Below, piece by piece: positions 56,556 to 64,000 of a stretch of DNA of 64,000 bases; the first letter of the stretch is position 1, and each line of letters starts with the position of its first letter. A program made the translations under genes and the position numbers. The notes beneath the pieces were generated by a model. The model worked only from the letters and a program-made list of their open reading frames with translations. It was not told where the DNA came from and did not search any database. This DNA comes from Malania oleifera (Eukaryota > Streptophyta > Magnoliopsida > Santalales > Ximeniaceae), in NCBI RefSeq assembly GCF_029873635.1, contig NC_080420.1, positions 31,115,032 through 31,179,031 on the forward strand. The letters are read 5' to 3'.

Positions 56556-56800
56556 CGTGATACAACACGTCATAGGTAAAATAAAATCTAATTGTAGCCA
56601 TAGCCTTTGCCTCCAATTCCTTCTAATTTGCATCATTCATGTCTTCCGATTGAACATCATACAAGGCCTTAACCAGCCCTTGCTGTACAAGCAAATCCTT
56701 CTCTGTCATCGACTGAAATTCTCGATTCCAACAAACTTGACAATTTCAAATTTCACATACGAAGTACTCGAAGCCATTACAACACTACTCTAATACCAAT
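56556..56800 (-). pseudogene. copia gag start and primer site, truncated
   Basis: The minus strand starts with a primer site attggtattagag (about 56787-56803), then MASSTSYVKFEIVKFVG (ATG near 56775). After a frameshift it reads QRRICLYKQGLVKALYDVQSE and KELEAKAMATIRFYL. This is the standard N-terminus of copia gag. The rest of the element is missing on its 3' side, so only the 5' end remains. Confidence 0.82.
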
Positions 56801-56803
56801 TCG

Positions 56804-57270
56804 TTGTATAGATTGAATTTGCACAATGGAATATTGAATCAATCAAATGTAGCAATCAATGGTAAACCAAGAAAGCAACACAACCACGCAGTATGTATGA
56901 AAGCAATAGAAACAACATAAGGAATTATGTGATTCGGTAATGCCTACATCTATGGGAGCAATCGACAAAGAATTTTACTATTTGGTATCAAAGACACTTA
57001 CAAAAAATGCGAAATTACAATTACATCAAGAACAATGTATATATAAAGTTCCCAGAGACTTTCCCTCCAAACCTCAATCAACTTAACGTCCCTCTTTCAA
57101 AATTTAAAAAATTTGTGCTGGGTTCCCAAGCCAAACCGACGATGATTTCAGGCATGATGGAAATTGTTTGAAATTGGATGCCAAACCATCGACGGTTATA
57201 GCCAAGCCATAGACGATTTCCCTGTTGCTCCACCAACACTTTGATTTTCTACTATGTTATCCCTTTATAC
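56804..57270 (-). mobile_element. copia 5' LTR remnant
   Basis: Sequence directly upstream of the primer site, starting tgtatagattgaattt on the plus strand. The outer boundary is uncertain because no second LTR or target duplication is found. It contains accatcgacggtt-type repeats near 57140-57220. Confidence 0.6.
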
Positions 57271-58316
57271 ATGTATCCCATTTAGTACATGAGTCAAATA
57301 TCACAACAATACATGTTCCATTGATTTTTAATCTAAATAGTATGACTAATAATAAATTGAATATTGATTGATTTGTCTCACATTTACGAGAAGACATGAA
57401 TGTGTATAGTAATGATTCTTGAACGGGTCTAAGATTCAATGAACACATGCATATAATGAATGAATATTTTGATGAAAACCTTATTATAATTGAATATATA
57501 TACACTATCCAAATATAATATATGAACATTGATTTCCTTTTGACCAACTGAATGTTGATTTCCTTACACACTATCCAAGTATAAGGGAAAAAATGGACAT
57601 GAATTACACAAGCACCATTAGAAATAGCAGATAATGAGAAGAGTGAAGCCAGCAAATTTCTCTTATTATTCATGAGTTTAATTACGCAAGTTGACAGAAG
57701 TTATCTAATACGAGATGTTATTGTACGTATCTATATGTGTGTGAGGCTTGTGTTTCTACATATTTATATGGAAATTGGCTGAGTATGTGAAGTGAACACA
57801 AGGAAAGTAATCTGATCAAGGTTCTACTCGACTAGGGTGGTACTCATATTTCCCCTATTGTTAAGATTTATAGGCTATTTTTTTTTAGTATTATATTTAA
57901 TTATGTATTATTTTTTGCAACATTTTAAAAGGCACAATTAAGGCTCACCTTGAGTCTTACTTCAAGGCAAGGCATGCCTAAAACTCCTTAAGTCTTAATC
58001 TAAAATACCAAATTCAAAAAGGGCTAAGCATTACTTGCTAAGGCTTACACATTTTTACAAAAGGCATGTCTTTTGCACCTTTTTAGTCGAGGCTTACACA
58101 TTTTGGGTGTGTGCAGTTTATTTTTTTTAACGATTAAGATTTTTTTTTTGGTCAATGAGAGGTTCACATAAGGCCTAAGCTATGTAGGGGGGGGGGGGGG
58201 GGGGTCCATATCTTATTCTATACACCTTTCAACTCCTTTAAGGATTAAAATCTAAGCCTCCGTTATAAAAGTTTGAAACTTGAACCACTTAGAATGTCCT
58301 AAGATATAACATTTAA
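57271..58316. other. Unassigned AT-rich stretch with poly-G run
   Basis: No supported gene. A direct repeat (cactatccaa(a/g)tata, 57506 and 57570) and aggctta-type repeats (57940-58110) hint at a decayed transposon. An 18-base G run lies at 58187-58204. The minus open frame 57257-57673 has no recognisable domain. Confidence 0.5.
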
Positions 58317-59361
58317 TGTAATGCCCCAAAAATAATTATTACAAGAGAATGTGGTGGATCCTAAAAATAAATAAATAAATAAATAAAAATAATAAAATAA
58401 TAAAAAATAAAATAAAATAAAAATAAATAAATAATTTAATTAAGTTAATTTAATTAAATAAATAATTAATATTAATTAAATAATATAATATACTATATTA
58501 ATATAATATATTATAATATATATATATATATATATTGAATTTCAGTTGCAGAGGAGAGTTGCGCTGCCCCTAAGTCTCTCTCGTCTTCCCTTCATCTCTC
58601 TCTCCCATTTCCTTCAATTTCTCAATTGATTTTTCGTCCGATTGAAAATAAAAAAATACCGCTAGACTTCATTTTCCACGACCGTCTTTTTTACCGGAGC
58701 AGATTGGTCGTAGGAGCGGCGTTGGCATATCTCCTGGGGTAAGCTAAATTCACACTCTTACCACAATTTCTTGTAAATCTTAAGCCTAATTGATAATCAA
58801 ACACCACCACGAGAATTTAGGAATGATTCTCTACAAGTCTAGTGGAGCGGATTTCTCGTGGGGTCGTCGTAAGTATAACCCAAAAATTAGGATAGAGGGT
58901 TATTAAGAGGCTAATTATTATTTAATTAATATAGATTTAGAAATGTTAGAATATTTGGCATTTTGAGGTTGAATTTGGGTTATTGAATTCAGAGTTCGCG
59001 TAAGCACCGCGGGTGTAATTTCGGGACTCTGCAAGCATAGTTTAGGAAACCAACTAAGGGAGTTAAATATTAGTTTAAATATTGATTTGGAGTATATGAA
59101 GCTTAGGAATGGTTATATGGGTATTATTTTGGGAAATAAGTTAAATAATTTAGAGAAAACGCAAATTATAGGATTTGAGTTTCGGGTGTGAGGGACGTAG
59201 GATCTGCGTTTTAACGAGACTCTTGATTACGCACTTAAATTGCATAATTAGGTGTTTTAATTCATGCATTATGAATAATATTTTTAATTAAATGCCTAAT
59301 TAATCTCAATAAATTAATATTGTGTCCTATTTATAAGATTTGGATTTTATTGAGTAAATTA

Positions 59362-60065
59362 TGAATTTTTGGTATTTTTTATCGCATGGCAATTATTGGA
59401 AGTTAAAAAACAACCGTACTTTGTATTATAGGCATAACTTTCTCGTTGGAACTCCGATTCAGACAATTCAAAATGCTGTCGAAAGCCAAGAAAGAGCTCT
59501 ACAACTTTTGTGTTTAGAAGTTTAAGAGTTACTGACTGTAAGAAGGTCGAAATTTGGTTTGTACGGTTGGAAATAAAAAAGAAAAGAAGAAGAAACAAGA
59601 AAAAAAAATAAATAAAAATAATAATAAAGTGGGCCGGGTCTTGATGTGACCCGGCCATGCAAGCCTAATATGTGTGTGTGTGTTTGCTGGAGTTAGGCTC
59701 TAGCTGGCAGTGGGCAGCTGGAGTAAATCAATTGGAAAAAGAAAAGAAAATGAAGTAAGGCTTTTAATTAAAAGTGGGGGCTTCTTTTGGGTGAAAGAAA
59801 AATAGGAGAAAAGGAGGCCTGGGAGCTGATATAGGCGCTGGGGGGAGTTTTATGAAGGTTGGCACGCTGGCAGGAGGGAGAAGGACTAAAATGTAAAGGA
59901 AAAGAAAGTTAAACAAAAAGAGGGGCTAGGTAAAAAAAAGGGGGGATAGGGTTTTTTACTTTAGGAGGTAGTATAGGGTTTTTAGGGAAAGTGTTGTTGC
60001 GTGTGGGGGTCTCCTGTTGGAGCTACGCCACACACAGCTAGTGGAAGAGCTCCTCACGGCCATCA

Positions 60066-60101
<36 letters not shown>

Positions 60102-61047
60102 CCTTATTATTATTATTTACTTGTATTTTGTTATGTTAATGTCATTTTAAATTCATTGTTGGAACTTGCTTTATTATTTTAGTTCAATGTCAATTTAAAA
60201 TACCTTGTTGGAACTTGTTGTTTATTTATTTACTTTGATTTCATATTGATTATCTTGTTGGCTTATATCTATTTTTAATTTCAATTTATTTGAGGCTCTT
60301 AATTATTATTGTGTTTTAGTAGGTTGTTTTCCATTTAAGTAGTTAAGATATTGAGTTTATTTTTGTTCGAATTTATTGTTGGGTTGAATTTTATTTCTGT
60401 TCATATTATTGATGGAACTATTGTCTCCATGTGAAGTTGATGTTGGGATAATTAGTGTGTTTATTCGGGTTAAGATAATTAGTGATGTTGGGATAACTTT
60501 TGTTCACATTTTTCGTTTGATATAATTAGTGTGTTTGTTTGTTTCAGCGTAGTTCTTCACTTTAATGTTGCTTTAATGATTGTTTAAGTTTAGTAATTTG
60601 CTTGAGTTATTTCTATTGAGGGTTTATTCGTTTTTATTTAAAGTTAGTATCGAGACTGAATGATTGGTCTGTCATTAGTGTGTTGAAATTAAATGTTTGT
60701 TTAAGTTAATTGAGGAGCTTTTATTTATTATTTGAATGCATATTTAGTGAGTTGTCGGTTGATTTTGTACGCGTTATATTCATAGTTTAGATGTCGTTTG
60801 TTTCAATTTCATCATAAATATTTCAAAACCCCAAAGATTTCGAATCTAAACCATGTTCAGTAAAATTGTTTTATGATTTTTTTTTTCCTATTTGGCGTTA
60901 GTTTAAAACTAATCTGCATTTCCTGTGGAGACGACCTAGCCTATTTGGGCTAATTATTACACAACGTAACTCCTATACTTCGGATAGGCCTAGTGCTACT
61001 CATTTTTAAAAGTGAGTCAACTCTCAGTAAGCCCGATAGGGGGAACA
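59362..61047 (+). mobile_element. Solo LTR, TGAATTTTTGG family
   Basis: It runs from tgaatttttggtat to agggggaaca (1686 bp), flanked by perfect aatta target duplications (59357-59361 and 61048-61052). It contains the ataactttctcgttggaac block, cctgtggagacgacc near 60921, (TG)n near 59671 and (CT)n near 60071. The first two blocks are typical of Athila/Tat-type LTR regions. No coding sequence; the minus frame at 59359-59658 is an antisense artefact. Confidence 0.83.
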
Positions 61048-61699
61048 AATTATAGCAGTATTTTGATATTATTGATTGAATAAATATGTGGACAATAAAG
61101 TTATGGTATTTTTCATTGTGAAATTAATATATTACAAATATTAGATGAAAACTATGTGGCATATGTCGTACATTGAAAAATGTGAAATATAGTGATGAGT
61201 AATTTCTGAGAAAATAATGAAATGAGAATTATTGATATGTTAGTGAAAAATAATGAAATGTGGTATTTATATGTGAAAAGAAATAATTTCTATGAAATTG
61301 AGATTGTATAAATTACTGATACGAGTATTTTGATAAAATGTTGAAATACGTGAAACACGATATATACTATTATGAGGTGATGAAATGTACATAGAAAATG
61401 ATGAGAACATTTTCATTAAGATGAATTGAGATATATTGATATGAGATTAATGGTGTATATTGATATGAAAATATTGAAACGTAAAAATGAAAACATGAAT
61501 TTTGAAACGTATATACTGGAATGTGAATATGGGAAATATGAAACGCAATATGGAAGTTGAAATGTGATGATTGAAATGAGAATACTAATTGTGAACACTA
61601 GGGAAATGTGAACATTGCAAAGTGCGAAAGCTGCAATGAGATCATTGAAATATGATTGATGAAATGCCAATACCACATAATGATTGGGTATTTGGTAAT

Positions 61700-61742
61700 G
61701 ATAACCCTGATGGATGGTTATGAAAACCCTAATGATGGGTTG
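61700..61742 (+). other. Two adjacent hairpins in LTR
   Basis: ATAACC (61700-61705) pairs with GGTTAT after ctgatggat, and AACCC pairs with GGGTT after taatgat. The repeats are related (accctRatg) but the stems differ and each remains paired. Confidence 0.6.
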
Positions 61743-62700
61743 TGATATTGAGCACAGTACTGTTGCTAGTGGTGTAGTGCAACCGCACGGACTCTTGGAG
61801 CATGTGGCATGGTAGCCAACTGAGCTGTATAGTAAAGTTATTGTGCCCCATGAGTCCGGATCAGGGCTATAGGCCGACCAGTCATACTATAGACACAAGA
61901 TAGGTGATATGATATTTTGATCTAACTGAGTTTGCCAACCCTGACCATGGGGGGAAGCATGGTGTGGAAAGAAAGATCCTCAAGGTAGCCATGAGTTATA
62001 GACACGATGTTGGTACTAGATACCAAGGATACTCATGAGCTGGATAGTGAAATGGAAATGGAAAGTGAAAGAATGATAAAATGGGCTAAAATGAGAAATG
62101 AAAAAAATAATGGAAAATGAGAAATATAGAATGGTAAAATTGAGAAATGGATCTGTGTGAGTTAATAATATAAATAATTGTGGCGAAGTGAAACTCTTCA
62201 TCTGAGGACTTACTGAGTAAGGTGAGTGCTCTGATAGGTATCAAATGTAGCCATACTTGGCCACATAATGTATTAGGGCAGAGGGAAGCTACCTGTATAG
62301 GCGGGTAATCTTCCCTATTCTCATGAACTTTGCGGGTAAATATGTGTTGAAAATGAATGAACTTGAGAAATGGTTTTAAAGCTTATAAAAGCTTGTGTTG
62401 TATATCTATATGATTATGAGGATATGTATATCAGTGTATTTTCTCAGATGAAATGATGATTTGAAAAGTAAAGTGTGTTATAATTGAACTCATATGGCCA
62501 CACACTGTAAATAATTTATTCCTTCTTACTGAAATGTGTCTCATTCAAATTATCTAAACTTTTTAGGGAATAGAGATAGGCCAAGTGATAGAGCTCTGAG
62601 ACCGTAGGGAGTTGAAACCTTGATACACAAGGTGAATTCTTGGACTAGGGAGGTGTAAGTCCCCTAGGGTTGTGTTATTTTTGGGTATGTGATGGTAATG

Positions 62701-62743
<43 letters not shown>

Positions 62744-62965
62744 TGATACTTTGGGTATTGTATTCTGATAGTTATGTTTATACTGCCTTCCGCTGTTAGG
62801 TTGTATTAGTGAAATGACTATTTACTCAGTACCCAATGTGGGTTGGGTCATATGGGTGGTAACAGGGTTGTTGACGTGACCGATTTGTTAATACTATTGA
62901 TTATGTGTGAATATTTATTATTATTTATAAAAAAAAAATTGGTACAAAAATCGGGGCGTCAAAAT

Positions 62966-63360
62966 TTGGTATCGGAGCCTAGGTTGCTAGGTTCTGCAGA
63001 CTTTAGTAGACATCAAAATACGATACGAGAATATAGGAGTGGATTTCGAGGAAAATAGAAGATGGGTAGATTGAAATGTGAGTTAGTGATTGTTAAAAGA
63101 TGAGGTGATAATTTAGGGTTCTATCTTGCGACCTAAAGACAAGAGTACCGGGGTTGTTTCTGTGTTTTTCCTAGGGTGACGATTTCAGGAAAACCATGGA
63201 TACTATCACTGGGTCTTGTTTCTGAGTGGTAAGACTGAATTTTAAATGAGGATTAAGGATGTGAAGATAAATGGTTGTAGAAGAATAATTGATGAATTAT
63301 AGCTGTGTATTGGTTGTGTGATAGTAATTGTGTGCTGAGACTAGTTGCTCCCTTTGCAGG
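62966..63360 (+). other. Primer-binding site and leader of third Tekay-like element
   Basis: ttggtatcggagcctagg follows the LTR. The leader (aggttctgcagacttta, gaatatagRaRtgga, gaaaaccat) parallels 7801-8159 of the first element. The open frame at 62843-63058 crosses the LTR border and is not a gene. Confidence 0.8.
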
Positions 63361-63480
63361 ATGGATAAGTGGAATCGTAACACGAGTGTGGGAGGTGATG
63401 GAGCATGACTTTACAGTATAGGTGGCGGATACCGTGACATAGTATTGCGTAGTGTCACCTAGAAGATGATGGCTGTTATG
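63361..63480 (+). pseudogene. Tekay gag start
   Basis: ATG at 63361 (MDKWNRNTSVGGDG), a stop, then GGGYRDIVLRSVT, matching GGGDSNIVLRSVA of the gag at 8160. It is cut after about 40 residues by unrelated gag sequence. Confidence 0.75.
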
Positions 63481-63986
63481 TTGGTGACTGTTTGTTGTTT
63501 GGGTTGATGTTTGATGCCTTGGGTTAGAGACATTTCACATAGGTTATTCAAACTGTCACCTAATACAGGTAATAGGTTTCCTATTTCTGTTGTAAGTGAG
63601 GACACTGAAATTGATTTGAGTGATCTTTTTGAAGAGAATTTTGAGGAAAATATGGTCGAACATCCACCTACAACTCACCTGCACCATGCACTTTGAAAGA
63701 CTTTTTGCAGCCTACATGCACCACTACACCATCCTGTATTTCTTTGCTAAATAATGCACCAAATTTCACCATTAAGCATGGTATGTTGTCAATAATACCT
63801 CAGTTCCATAGGATGGATTTTGAGAGTCCTTATCAACATCTGACTGATTTTGAGTTGGCAAGTTCTATCTTCATTACTAGAGCAAGAATTGATGAAAAAA
63901 TTAAGCTTTGTTTATTTCCTTTTTCCTTGAAGGATAAAGTGAAGATATGGTTTAATTCTCTAAATCCTAACTCTATTTCTAATTAA
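63481..63986 (+). pseudogene. Athila/Tat-like gag fragment
   Basis: 63511-63696 reads PWVRDISHRLFKLSP and DLSDLFEENFEENM. After a frame change, 63693-63986 reads TPSCISLLNNAPNFTIKHG, MDFESPYQHLTDFE and LCLFPFSLKDKVKIWFNSL. The last block is the hallmark of Athila/Tat gag proteins (LFPFSLKDKAKxWLNSL). A stop at 63984 and the frameshift make it non-functional. No LTR or primer site separates it from the Tekay gag. Confidence 0.82.
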
Positions 63987-64000
63987 ACTAACATGCAACG

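Larger units (their letters stand above)
58317..62961 (+). repeat. 5' LTR of third Tekay-like element (interrupted)
   Basis: About 2.95 kb without the insert. It contains an extreme AT-rich tract (58360-58530), donor-like gtaagt sites (58737 and 58868), paired hairpins at 61700-61742, the cttactgaaatgtgtctcat motif (62526), an acceptor-like tttttag (about 62565) and an (AT)n tract at about 62706-62737. Confidence 0.8.
58317..64000 (+). mobile_element. Third Tekay-like element, left part (runs off window)
   Basis: LTR 58317-62961 (tgtaatgcccc to cggggcgtca) contains a nested solo LTR. The primer site tggtatcggagcc and the shared leader gagcctaggttg follow, then a Tekay gag start at 63361. The LTR is the same family as 1-1636. 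Internal sequence beyond about 63480 switches to an Athila/Tat-like gag. Confidence 0.8.

Noticed and set aside
57940..58110. SINE or tRNA-derived repeat from aggctta-type motifs
   Set aside because: No A and B boxes or poly-A/T tail could be placed with confidence.

Overview
The window looks like repeat-rich intergenic DNA of a flowering plant, probably a eudicot. It is AT-rich and full of long terminal repeat (LTR) retrotransposons with plant-type initiator-tRNA-Met primer sites. It also holds a Cassandra-type 5S-bearing TRIM, hAT and CACTA DNA transposon remains and long microsatellites. I find one convincing host gene, a small RING-H2 protein at 55408-55848 (+). Almost everything else is nested transposable elements, most now broken by stops and frameshifts.

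Layout. 1-1636 is the right part of a Ty3/gypsy LTR sitting in a CACTA remnant (1637-2593). From about 2960 to 24720 runs an array of repeated fragments of an XS-domain gene (FDM/IDN2/SGS3 family of RNA-directed DNA methylation and silencing), coding sense on the minus strand. It abuts a CACTA terminus at 24725-25078. The array is split by two LTR insertions: 4307-21055 (TSD tcgtg) and 21168-23210. Inside the first lies a Tekay-type chromovirus (5554-17565), fused at its right end to a tandem Cassandra-type TRIM (17566-18697). A second copy of the outer LTR family (8791-11224) sits in the chromovirus gag. About 3 kb of array, CACTA end and flank is tandemly duplicated (about 23805-26794 and 26825-30170).

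30356-54554 is one hAT transposon with degenerate 8-bp target duplications. Its transposase (minus strand) is split by a second Tekay-like element on the minus strand (31944-45058), which itself holds two solo LTRs (32950-35210 and 36183-38218). The hAT also carries a solo LTR (46588-48634) and a complete minus-strand Ty1/copia element (48913-54047, TSD gctgg).

After the hAT comes unique-looking DNA with the RING-H2 gene, then a copia 5' remnant (56560 to about 57270), an unassigned stretch, and the left part of a third Tekay-like element (58317 to the window end). The third element's LTR contains another solo LTR (59362-61047), and its gag runs into an Athila/Tat-like gag fragment.

The most notable signals are four. 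First, silencing-pathway gene fragments multiplied beside a CACTA end. Second, three stem-loops in a row in an LTR, with one conserved loop and three different but complementary stems. Third, a TRIM tandem array produced by crossover inside its 5S-like box. Fourth, intron-like signals shared by several unrelated LTR families. All coordinates and comparisons were read by eye. Element boundaries backed by target-site duplications are the most secure.
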